Below are positions 1-5,940 of a DNA stretch of 6,177 nucleotides, piece by piece. The notes under the pieces are model-generated. The model was not told the origin of the DNA. It worked only from the letters and a program-made list of their open reading frames with translations, and ran no database searches. The stretch covers positions 1-6,177 of the forward strand of contig ONWP01000277.1 of NCBI GenBank assembly GCA_900321595.1, given 5' to 3'. Position 1 is the stretch's first letter. The number at the start of each line of letters is the position of its first letter. The stretch is from an uncultured Eubacteriales bacterium. Lineage in GTDB: Bacteria > Bacillota > Clostridia > Oscillospirales > Acutalibacteraceae. The translations under genes and the position numbers were made by a program.

Positions 1-110
1 GCAATTACGACATCGTGCTCGTCGCGAGAACCCGTACGATCCATCAGAAAAGCACCGCGATCGGTCCGATCATGAAGAAGGCGTTCAAAAAACTGGGGCT
101 GACCGCATGA
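1..110 (+). CDS. rnpA: Ribonuclease P protein component, C-terminal end (partial, 5' end outside window)
   Basis: Reading from base 3 gives 35 residues starting NYDIVLVART and ending KKLGLTA before a TGA at 108-110. The YDIVLVAR strand followed by a short Lys-rich helix is the usual end of RnpA, the small basic protein that binds the RNase P RNA and helps it cut the 5' leader from tRNA precursors. The following yidD starts inside the stop codon (ATGA overlap, 107-110), and the order rnpA-yidD-yidC-jag is the standard Firmicute arrangement, which supports the call. Only the tail is visible, so the catalytically relevant RNR region cannot be checked. Identification rests on the short C-terminal match plus strong synteny. 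Confidence 0.88.
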   Translation, partial: NYDIVLVARTRTIHQKSTAIGPIMKKAFKKLGLTA

Positions 111-370
111 AGGAAGCATTCCTGCGGTCGATCCGTTTTTATCAAAGACGCATCTCCCCTCTTTTTCCCGCCAGATGCCGGTATTACCCGACCTGCTCCG
201 CCTACATGGTCACGGCCGTGGAACGATTCGGCCTGCTGCGCGGCGGACTGATGGGCGTTCTGCGGCTGATGCGGTGCAACATCCTCTTCCCCGGCGGCTT
301 TGACCCCGTCCCGGAGCTCGGCGAAAAACTCCGAGAGAAAAAATCAAGCAAAGGAACGTCGAACAAATGA
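107..370 (+). CDS. yidD: Membrane protein insertion efficiency factor YidD
   Basis: This 87-residue protein carries the full YidD signature. It has an amphipathic N-terminus (IRFYQRRISPLF, residues 9-20), the motif CRYYPTCSAY (24-33) and the motif RCNILFPGGFDPVP (56-69). Cysteines 24, 30 and 57 sit at the family's conserved positions. YidD is a small membrane-associated protein known to aid insertion of proteins through YidC. It is not essential where it has been tested, and its exact mechanism is unsettled. The start ATG overlaps the rnpA stop, and its own TGA overlaps the yidC start in the same ATGA fashion, so rnpA, yidD and yidC are probably translationally coupled on one transcript. The Lys/Ser-rich tail after residue 72 is variable in the family. 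Length is normal. Confidence 0.96.
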   Translation: MKEAFLRSIRFYQRRISPLFPARCRYYPTCSAYMVTAVERFGLLRGGLMGVLRLMRCNILFPGGFDPVPELGEKLREKKSSKGTSNK

Positions 371-1332
371 CTCAGTTTTATGAGTGGCTGTCGATCCCCT
401 TCGGATACGTCATCCATTACCTATATCTTATTCTGTTCCACAACTACTGGGCGGCGCTTTTCATGCTTGTCGTCATCGTCAAGCTGATCCTGATGCCGTC
501 CACCATCAGCCAGCAGCGCTCCAGCGCGAAGCAGGTGCGCCTGCAGCCGAAGGTCAACCGCATCCGCGCGAAATATTCGACCGGCGGGCAGATGACCCGC
601 GAACAGCAGATGAAGATCCAGCAGGAGACGCAGGAGCTCTACCGCAGAGAGGGCTACAGCGCCATGAGCGGCGGCTGTCTGCCCATGCTGATCCAGCTGC
701 CCATCATGATGGGACTGTACGGCGTCGTCTACACGCCGCTTTCTCAGGTGCTGCGCATCCCCCAGACCGCGATCGACGCCGCGGCCGCAGCGCTCAAGAT
801 CGACGCGTCCGCCGGCGGCAGAGCGCTGCGCACCGTGGAGATCGACCTGCTCAGCAAGATCAACGAATCCAATATGCCGGCCGTGCTGTCCGATTACGCC
901 AAGGATGTGCTGCATATCAAGAACCAGTTCACGTTCCTGGGCGCAGAGCTGTCTCAGAGACCTGAGATCAAGAGCATCAGCCTGCTCTGGCTGATCCCCG
1001 TGGCCGCGTTTCTGGCCTCTCTCCTGTCCGCGATCCCGATGTTCCTCAAGCAGCGGCAGACGAATCCCGAAATGGCAAAGAACCCCACCATGGGCTGCAT
1101 GACGTTTTTGCCCAGCCTGATGAGCTTGTGGTTCTGCTTCATGTTCCCGGCGGCCGTGGGCGTCTACTGGGTCATGTCCAGCCTGATGACCTTCGTGACG
1201 ACGATGATCCTCAACTATACGCACTCGCCGCAGAAGGTGATCGCGACGCAGATGGTGGACGAGACAGTCCAGCGCCGCGCCCGCGAAAAGAGCGTCAAGC
1301 AGATGCATTCCTATACGGAACAGGCAACGTAA
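367..1332 (+). CDS. yidC: Membrane protein insertase YidC (Oxa1/Alb3/SpoIIIJ family)
   Basis: This 321-residue polytopic membrane protein inserts and folds proteins in the cytoplasmic membrane, alone or with SecYEG. It is the short Gram-positive form, without the large periplasmic domain of proteobacterial YidC. Hydrophobic segments lie near residues 13-24, 28-46, 103-124, 204-227 and 246-283. Between 47 and 102 is a charged, helical cytosolic region that matches the C1 hairpin. Family hallmarks are GGCLPMLIQLPIMMGLY (102-118), the FTFLGAEL stretch (188-195) before the SISLLWLIP segment, and PAAVGVYWVMSSLM (261-274) near the end. The positive charge that normally sits as Arg in the hydrophilic groove of the first core helix is Lys39 here (VIVKLILMP). 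No lipobox Cys is seen near the N-terminus, unlike Bacillus SpoIIIJ. The C-terminus is basic, as expected for ribosome contact. AAAGGA at 350-355 is a plausible ribosome binding site, 11 bases before the ATG. Confidence 0.96.
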   Translation: MTQFYEWLSIPFGYVIHYLYLILFHNYWAALFMLVVIVKLILMPSTISQQRSSAKQVRLQPKVNRIRAKYSTGGQMTREQQMKIQQETQELYRREGYSAMSGGCLPMLIQLPIMMGLYGVVYTPLSQVLRIPQTAIDAAAAALKIDASAGGRALRTVEIDLLSKINESNMPAVLSDYAKDVLHIKNQFTFLGAELSQRPEIKSISLLWLIPVAAFLASLLSAIPMFLKQRQTNPEMAKNPTMGCMTFLPSLMSLWFCFMFPAAVGVYWVMSSLMTFVTTMILNYTHSPQKVIATQMVDETVQRRAREKSVKQMHSYTEQAT

Positions 1333-1386
1333 ACAAGCGGCGTGCTGTCAATGCCTCATAGCACCCGTCGTAATATTCTAAGAACC

Positions 1387-1394
1387 GGAAGGTG
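1387..1394 (+). promoter_or_regulatory. Ribosome binding site that decides the jag start
   Basis: GGAAGGTG lies six bases before the ATG at 1401, which is good Shine-Dalgarno spacing. The in-frame GTG at 1392 falls inside this same motif and so cannot use it. This favours the ATG at 1401 over the longer GTG start, a difference of three residues. Confidence 0.65.
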
Positions 1395-1400
1395 AAAAAC

Positions 1401-2522
1401 ATGCGCAAAGAACAGATCGCGACAGCTGCCACGATCGACGAAGCCAAGAATTTGGCGCTGCAGCTGTTGAATGCGCCGGTGGACGCCGACGTGAAGATCG
1501 AAGTGCTGGACATGCCGAAGAATAAGATCCTGGGCCTGTTCGGCGGCAAAGAAGCCAAGGTTATGGCGAGCTACGAAATCCCCGATCCCCCCAAGCCTGC
1601 GCCGAAAAAAGAAGTAAAGCCGGCGCCGAAGAAGGAAGAGAAGCCCGCCCCGAAAAAGGAAGAGAGCACCGCGGCGAAGCAGGAGCCGAAGCAGCAGAAG
1701 CCGAAGGCTGAAAAACCGAAGTCCGAGAAGCCCGCGAAGAGCGCGAAGCCGCAGCCCAAAAAGGAAGAGAAACCGGCTGAGGAACAGGCGCCCGTCGAGG
1801 TCAAACCTGTCCCCGAAGAGGCGGACAACGCGATCAAGGGCTACCTTTCCGCGATCATCAGCGGCATGGGCGTCGGCGAATTCACGATCGACTCCCGTCT
1901 GGAAGGCGATGAAGCCATTTTCGACGTGCAGACAGAGGACGGGTTCGGCCAGCTCATCGGCAAGCACGGCGATACGCTCGACGCGATCCAGTATCTTGTT
2001 CGCCTCTTCGCGAACAAGAAGTGCCCGGAGTACAAACGGATCTCCATCAACGTCGGCGACTACCGCGAGCGCCGCAGCGACCACCTCAAGGCGCTTGCGC
2101 GCAAGAACGCGAACAACGTGCTCAAGTACGGCAGACCCGCGAAGCTCGAGCCGATGAACCCCTATGAGCGGCGCATCGTCCACACGACCGTACAGACGAT
2201 CGACGGCGTGACCAGCCACTCTGTCGGCTTTGACGCGAACCGCCGCGTGATCATCACGCTCGAGGAAGGCGTGCAGCCCCAGAAGCAGGATCGCAGACGT
2301 TCCGGCGGCAAGGGCGGCTATGACAACAGAGATCGCGGCAGAGGCGGCCGCGGCGGCAGAGGCGGTTACGGCGGCAAGTCCCGCGCGCCGCAGACGCCCC
2401 CCGCTGACAGAGCACCGAAGAATGACGCCGCAGGCGTCCGTTACGGCAAGATCGAAGTTGCGCCCAAGCCCGCGGAAGCACCCGCGGAAGCGCAGCCTGT
2501 CGAGACCGCGCCGGAAGCGTAA
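1401..2522 (+). CDS. jag: RNA-binding protein Jag/KhpB (SpoIIIJ-associated), with long linker and RGG-type tail
   Basis: From the ATG at 1401 this is 373 residues, against about 208 in Bacillus subtilis. Residues 3-60 form the Jag-N domain (TIDEAKNLAL, then KNKILGLFGGKEAKV). Residues 61-140 are a low-complexity Lys/Pro/Ala/Glu linker that holds three octads beginning KPAPKKE. Residues 141-220 form the KH domain, with the loop IGKHGDT (186-192) in GQLIGKHGDTLDAIQYL. Residues 221-288 form the R3H domain, with Arg257 and His261 in ERRIVH giving the R-x3-H signature. Residues 296-326 are Gly/Arg-rich with RGG at 314, 317 and 320, followed by a Pro/Ala-rich end. KhpB works with KhpA as a cytoplasmic RNA chaperone and affects cell elongation and division in streptococci. 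Its gene is usually next to yidC, as here. The 68-base gap after yidC shows no terminator, so co-transcription is likely. An in-frame GTG at 1392 would add three residues. Confidence 0.94.
   Translation: MRKEQIATAATIDEAKNLALQLLNAPVDADVKIEVLDMPKNKILGLFGGKEAKVMASYEIPDPPKPAPKKEVKPAPKKEEKPAPKKEESTAAKQEPKQQKPKAEKPKSEKPAKSAKPQPKKEEKPAEEQAPVEVKPVPEEADNAIKGYLSAIISGMGVGEFTIDSRLEGDEAIFDVQTEDGFGQLIGKHGDTLDAIQYLVRLFANKKCPEYKRISINVGDYRERRSDHLKALARKNANNVLKYGRPAKLEPMNPYERRIVHTTVQTIDGVTSHSVGFDANRRVIITLEEGVQPQKQDRRRSGGKGGYDNRDRGRGGRGGRGGYGGKSRAPQTPPADRAPKNDAAGVRYGKIEVAPKPAEAPAEAQPVETAPEA
1593..1664 (+). repeat. Three tandem 24-base units encoding KPAPKKE octads in Jag
   Basis: Residues 65-88 of Jag are three consecutive octads: KPAPKKEV, KPAPKKEE and KPAPKKEE. 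The DNA copies differ at several third positions (for example AAAAAA, AAGAAG and AAAAAG for the Lys pair). The protein repeat is therefore kept while the bases have drifted, which argues against a very recent duplication. Similar but irregular KP/EK text continues to about residue 125. Confidence 0.85.
2304..2375 (+). other. RGG-type Gly/Arg-rich segment at the Jag C-terminus
   Basis: Codons for residues 302-325 of Jag encode an almost pure Gly/Arg run with Lys, Tyr and Asp interruptions, including three RGG triplets in a row at residues 314-322 and flanking GGY elements. RGG segments in other RNA-binding proteins add non-specific RNA binding. Their role here is an inference. The segment lies after the R3H fold, outside the conserved Jag core. 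Confidence 0.8.
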
Positions 2523-2531
2523 TCACAGCAA

Positions 2532-2572
2532 AAAGAACACGGCTCACCTGATGATCGGGTGAGCCGTTCTTG
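2532..2572. terminator. Shared, probably bidirectional intrinsic terminator between converging blocks
   Basis: ACGGCTCACC (2539-2548) is perfectly complementary to GGTGAGCCGT (2558-2567) around a nine-base centre. The centre can pair further through GA/TC, leaving a TGA loop. Outer AAGA/TCTT pairing past a two-base bulge can lengthen the stem. Read on the minus strand, the hairpin is followed at once by GTTCTTTTT (2538-2530), a good U-tract. Read on the plus strand it is followed by TCTTGTTG and later a TTTTT run, which is a weaker tail. The hairpin sits 16 bases after the jag stop and about 25 bases beyond the stop of the actin-like gene, where both convergent transcripts need to end. Confidence 0.85.
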
Positions 2573-2592
2573 TTGTCACTTTTTCGTAAACG

Positions 2593-3612
2593 TCAGAATT
2601 CGTTCAGATACTTGAACGCGAATCCGCTCTTTTTCAGGAGCTTCACGTCCTCGACGACCTTGGAAAGCCCGTTCGAAAGGCACAGCTCCGGTTCATTGAC
2701 GACAAACACCGGAACGCCGAGCGTGCGCCGCAGGAACCGGTCGAGTCCGAACAGACGCGCGCCGCCGCCGGACAGGACGAGTCCGCCCTCCGACACGTCG
2801 GCGACCAGATCCGGCGGCGTTTCCGCAAGAACGCCCGCCAGTCCGTCGCGGATAGCGAACAGATGATCGCGCATCGCGGCGTAAACGCCGTCCGAGCCGA
2901 CCTCAAAGTTGATCGGCCGCCCGGTGATCACGCTCTTTCCGGCGCAGATCAACGCGATCTCCTCTTCCCTGCGAACCGCGCCGCCGATCAAACGCTTGAT
3001 GCGCTCCGCGCCCAGGAACCCGACCTCGACGTTCTTTTCCCGCCGCAGATAACGCTGGATATCCTCCGTCAGCGTGACCGCGCCGATCCGGATCGACCGG
3101 CTCACAGCGGTGTCGTCCATCGTGACGACAGCCGTTTCCACGCATCCGGCGCCGAAATCCGCGGTAAAGAAGCCATGCGGCGCGGACAGGTTCACACCCG
3201 TCCCCATAGCCGCGGCATAGGGTTTCGGCAGCAGACACGCACGACCCGCGCCGGCAAGGAACAGCGCGTCGACGATGGTCTTGCGCTCCAGACTGGAGAG
3301 CGACGCCGGTACGCAGGCGATCACATTCGGTTTCACGATCGAGCTGCCGCACGCCTTATCAATGAAGCGTTTCAGCATAAAGACCGTCGTCTCCACGTCC
3401 GCGACTACGCCGTCACGGATGGGAAATTTCAGCTCCGCCGCGCCGGACGTTCGCCCCATCAGCTGCATGGCGTCCTCGCCGAACGCCAGCGGTTTTCCGC
3501 TGATGGTATCCATCGCGACGACGCAGGGTTCGCGCACCAGCAGGCCCTTGCCCTGGGCAAAGGCCGTGATGTTCTGCGTTCCCAGCTCGACGCCGATGTT
3601 CAGTCCGCTCAC
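2593..3612 (-). CDS. Divergent MreB/Mbl-type actin-like protein
   Basis: This 339-residue protein has normal MreB length and aligns by eye with MreB throughout. Matching elements are GVELGTQNITAF (7-18, phosphate loop 1), GKGLLVREPCVVAMD (21-35), GRTSGAAELKFPIRDGVVAD (53-72), PYAAAMG (131-137), SRSIRIGA (171-178) and the adenosine motif LSGGGARLFGLDRFL (280-294). MreB forms ATP-dependent membrane-bound filaments that guide lateral cell-wall synthesis. Key differences are Glu9 where MreB has Asp, PKP (129-131) where it has EEP, and GAGCVE (154-159) where it has GGGTTE. ATP binding looks possible, but hydrolysis is doubtful. The start is GTG, because residues 6-18 are needed for the fold and the first ATG would cut into it. 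An AAGG at 3622-3625 on this strand lies nine bases upstream, inside iorB. It is the last gene of the iorAB operon, four bases after iorB. I leave the symbol open because it may be a paralogue, not the main MreB. Confidence 0.88.
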   Translation of the reverse strand: MSGLNIGVELGTQNITAFAQGKGLLVREPCVVAMDTISGKPLAFGEDAMQLMGRTSGAAELKFPIRDGVVADVETTVFMLKRFIDKACGSSIVKPNVIACVPASLSSLERKTIVDALFLAGAGRACLLPKPYAAAMGTGVNLSAPHGFFTADFGAGCVETAVVTMDDTAVSRSIRIGAVTLTEDIQRYLRREKNVEVGFLGAERIKRLIGGAVRREEEIALICAGKSVITGRPINFEVGSDGVYAAMRDHLFAIRDGLAGVLAETPPDLVADVSEGGLVLSGGGARLFGLDRFLRRTLGVPVFVVNEPELCLSNGLSKVVEDVKLLKKSGFAFKYLNEF

Positions 3613-3616
3613 AGTG

Positions 3617-4192
3617 TTAAGCCTTGTGCGCGTAACCGAGGTCGAACGCCTTCAGATTCAGCTCCCGGAACTTCGGCGGCACCGTATCGGCGACGACCTG
3701 CTCCCAGACCGGTTTCCCGATCCCGAGGCTCTGCGCGGCGACGCCCATCAGCACCACGTTGACAGCCTTGGCGGAACCGGCTTCCACCGCGAGTGAAAGC
3801 GCGTCCACAGCCGTGACGTCCGCCTTGCTCCGGAGCATGTCGAGCACGCCGTCCGGGTAAGTCGCCTGTCCGGTAACCACCGGCATGGGATCGATCTGCT
3901 GCGTATTGACGATAAGTCTGCCGCCCTTTTTCAGGTACGGCAGATATCTGGCCGCTTCCAGCAGCTCAAAGGAAAGGATCAGGTCGGCTTCCCCCTTCTC
4001 GATGATGGGAGAATAGACCTTATCGCCGTAGCGCACGTAGGTGATCACGGAACCGCCGCGCTGGCTCATGCCGTGTACCTCGCTGACCTTGACGTCATAC
4101 CCTTCGCTGATGACGGCGTTCCCGAGAAGACGGCTCGCCAAAAGCGTGCCCTGTCCGCCGACGCCGACGATCATCACACTGTACGTTTTCAT
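3617..4192 (-). CDS. iorB: Indolepyruvate ferredoxin oxidoreductase, beta subunit
   Basis: This 191-residue protein is the gamma-domain subunit of the 2-oxoacid:ferredoxin oxidoreductase family. Signatures are the N-terminal GVGGQG (10-15) in a Rossmann-like strand-loop-helix, SEVHGMSQRGGSV (37-49), which is strongly conserved in IorB, and NVVLMG (145-150). With IorA it forms the cytoplasmic, oxygen-sensitive enzyme that converts indolepyruvate and other aryl pyruvates plus CoA to aryl-acetyl-CoA, CO2 and reduced ferredoxin. This is a step in fermenting Trp, Phe and Tyr, and it can run in reverse for synthesis in some anaerobes. Length is typical. The start is well supported by AAGGAGG nine bases upstream. 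It follows iorA by 14 bases and precedes the actin-like gene by four. Confidence 0.95.
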   Translation of the reverse strand: MKTYSVMIVGVGGQGTLLASRLLGNAVISEGYDVKVSEVHGMSQRGGSVITYVRYGDKVYSPIIEKGEADLILSFELLEAARYLPYLKKGGRLIVNTQQIDPMPVVTGQATYPDGVLDMLRSKADVTAVDALSLAVEAGSAKAVNVVLMGVAAQSLGIGKPVWEQVVADTVPPKFRELNLKAFDLGYAHKA

Positions 4193-4201
4193 GCTCTTCT
4201 C

Positions 4202-4208
4202 CCTCCTT
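4202..4208 (-). promoter_or_regulatory. Strong ribosome binding site of iorB overlapping the iorA stop
   Basis: Minus-strand AAGGAGG is a perfect Shine-Dalgarno core, nine bases before the iorB ATG. Its first two A bases are also the end of the iorA TAA (4207-4209). Ribosomes finishing iorA therefore stop on top of the iorB initiation site, which suits coupled, roughly equal synthesis of the two subunits. Confidence 0.85.
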
Positions 4209-5934
4209 ACTGCCTGATCGCGTCAAACGCGCACATCTGCACGCACACGCCGCATCCGGCGCACTGCGTAAAGTCGATCTGCGCCTTGCCGTCCTTCATG
4301 CTGATCGACGGACAGCCGATGCGCATACAGGACTTGCAGCCGCGGCACTTTTCGCGGTCGATATGGTACGCGGGCGCGTGCTTCACATACTTGAGCAGCG
4401 CGCACGGACGGCGGGAAATGATGAGAGAGGGCTCATCGACGGCCAGCTCCTCGTGAATGGCGTCCCGCGTCTGTTTCAGGTTATACGGATCGACGACGCG
4501 CACACGGCGGATGCCGACGGCGTGCGCGAGCGCCTCCAGATCGATGGCGGTCGCCGGTTCGCCCTTGATGTTTTTGCCGGTCGTCGGATTCTCCTGATGC
4601 CCCGTCATGCCCGTGATGGAGTTATCCAGCACGATCACCGTGGAAGCGCTGTTGTTATAAGCGATATTCACCAGTCCCGTGATGCCGCTGTGGCAGAAGG
4701 TCGAGTCGCCGATCACAGCGACGCTCTTCGACGCCTGAGACGGATCGGCCTTGTTGCGGCCGTGCAGCGCGCTGACGGACGCGCCCATGCAGACGCAGGT
4801 ATCCACCGACTCCAGCGGGGGCAGCGCGCCCAGCGTATAGCAGCCGATGTCGCCGCTGACCGCGACCTTCTCCTGCTTGAGCGCGTAGAAAAGGCCTCTG
4901 TGCGGACAGCCGGAGCAGAGCACCGGCGGTCTGCCGGGAACCGGAATATCAGACGTGTCAAACGGGATCTCCTCGCCGAGGATGACCTTGCGCACGAGCG
5001 CCTGCGAGTACTCGCCCTGCAGGGTAAAAACATCTTTGCCGTGTACGGAAAGACCAAGCCGGCGGCAGTGCTCCTCGATAAAGGGATCCAGTTCCTCAAT
5101 GACGTAAACGGTATCGCATTTCGCCGCGAAATCACGGATCAGCTTCTCCGGCAGCGGATAAACCATGCCCAGCTTCAGATAGGACGCGCCGTCGCCGAGC
5201 GCCTCGCGGGCGTAGTTATAGCAGTTGCCCGCCGTGATCACGCCGATCTTCGTATCGTGATACTCGACGCGGTTGATCTCACAATCCTCCGCCCAGGCGA
5301 TCTGGTCCAGGATCCGCTGCTCCACCGTCACATGCTTCGGGATGGCGTACGCCGGCATCATGACGTATTTTTTCGCGTCCTTCTGATACGCTTTCAGCGT
5401 ATACGCCTCTTTTTCCTGCTCCTCGACAAGGCCTCTCGAATGCGCCACGCGCGTGGTCAGACGCAGCAGAACCGGCGTATCAAACCGTTCGCTGAGCGCG
5501 TAGCCGAGCTTGGCGAAATCGCGGCACTCCGCGGCGTCGGCCGGTTCGAGCATCATGATCTTCGCCCCCTTCGCGTAGTGGCGGGAATCCTGCTCGTTCT
5601 GCGAGGAATGCATCCCGGGATCGTCGGCGACGCCGATGATCATGCCGCCGTTGACGCCTGTATAAGACGCGGTAAACAGCGGATCCGCCGCGACGTTCAG
5701 TCCGACATGCTTCATGCCGCAGAAGCTTCTCGCGCCTGCGATCGCGGCGCCGATCGCCGCCTCACAGGCAACCTTCTCGTTGGGAGCCCACTCGCTGTAC
5801 ACGTCGTCGTACTTCGCGAGCGTCTCCGTGATCTCTGTGCTGGGTGTGCCGGGATAGCTCGACGCGAAGGTCATGCCGGCCTCCCAGAGACCTCTCGCCA
5901 CGGCTTCATTGCCCAACAATAATTTCTTTGCCAT
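4207..5934 (-). CDS. iorA: Indolepyruvate ferredoxin oxidoreductase, alpha subunit (TPP and 2x[4Fe-4S])
   Basis: This 575-residue protein starts with the typical MAKKLLLGNEAVARG and is near normal family length. Residues 1-170 are the pyrimidine-binding domain, with SYPGTPSTE (26-34) and WAPNEKVACEAA (49-60), which holds the likely TPP-activating Glu. A middle transketolase-C-like domain runs to about 330. CSGCPHRG (340-347) opens the TPP diphosphate-binding domain, with GDIGCYTLG (361-369), GDSTFCHSGITG (409-420) and LDNSITGMTG (436-445) for TPP and metal. The C-terminal ferredoxin domain has Cys530, 533, 536 and 541 (Cx2Cx2Cx4CP) and Cys558, 561, 564 and 568 (Cx2Cx2Cx3C), enough for two [4Fe-4S] clusters. 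With IorB it oxidatively decarboxylates aryl pyruvates to aryl-acetyl-CoA and reduces ferredoxin. AAAGGA at 5945-5950 on this strand is the ribosome binding site. It lies in the end of the upstream gene, whose stop is seven bases before the ATG, so the genes are probably coupled. Confidence 0.97.
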   Translation of the reverse strand: MAKKLLLGNEAVARGLWEAGMTFASSYPGTPSTEITETLAKYDDVYSEWAPNEKVACEAAIGAAIAGARSFCGMKHVGLNVAADPLFTASYTGVNGGMIIGVADDPGMHSSQNEQDSRHYAKGAKIMMLEPADAAECRDFAKLGYALSERFDTPVLLRLTTRVAHSRGLVEEQEKEAYTLKAYQKDAKKYVMMPAYAIPKHVTVEQRILDQIAWAEDCEINRVEYHDTKIGVITAGNCYNYAREALGDGASYLKLGMVYPLPEKLIRDFAAKCDTVYVIEELDPFIEEHCRRLGLSVHGKDVFTLQGEYSQALVRKVILGEEIPFDTSDIPVPGRPPVLCSGCPHRGLFYALKQEKVAVSGDIGCYTLGALPPLESVDTCVCMGASVSALHGRNKADPSQASKSVAVIGDSTFCHSGITGLVNIAYNNSASTVIVLDNSITGMTGHQENPTTGKNIKGEPATAIDLEALAHAVGIRRVRVVDPYNLKQTRDAIHEELAVDEPSLIISRRPCALLKYVKHAPAYHIDREKCRGCKSCMRIGCPSISMKDGKAQIDFTQCAGCGVCVQMCAFDAIRQ

Positions 5935-5940
5935 ACGGCA

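Noticed and set aside
421..1308. A 295-codon open frame on the minus strand opposite yidC
   Set aside because: It is a His/Arg/Leu-rich shadow frame. yidC on the other strand has full family motifs and sits in its known gene order.
1345..1376. Possible promoter before jag (CTGTCA and TAATAT)
   Set aside because: Each box matches the consensus at only four of six bases, and the spacer of 20 bases is too long. Read-through from yidC explains jag expression more simply.
1392..1400. In-frame GTG as an alternative jag start
   Set aside because: The GTG lies inside the GGAAGGTG motif that is ideally spaced for the ATG at 1401, and the three extra residues are outside the Jag-N domain.
2863..3762. 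A 299-codon open frame on the plus strand across the actin-like gene and iorB
   Set aside because: It runs antisense through two well supported genes, has a charged low-complexity product and shows no family motif.
4363..5922. A 519-codon open frame on the plus strand opposite iorA
   Set aside because: Its product is rich in Arg, Ala, His and Asp, without motifs or a convincing ribosome binding site. It mirrors the GC-rich codon use of iorA, whose domains and cysteine motifs are unmistakable.
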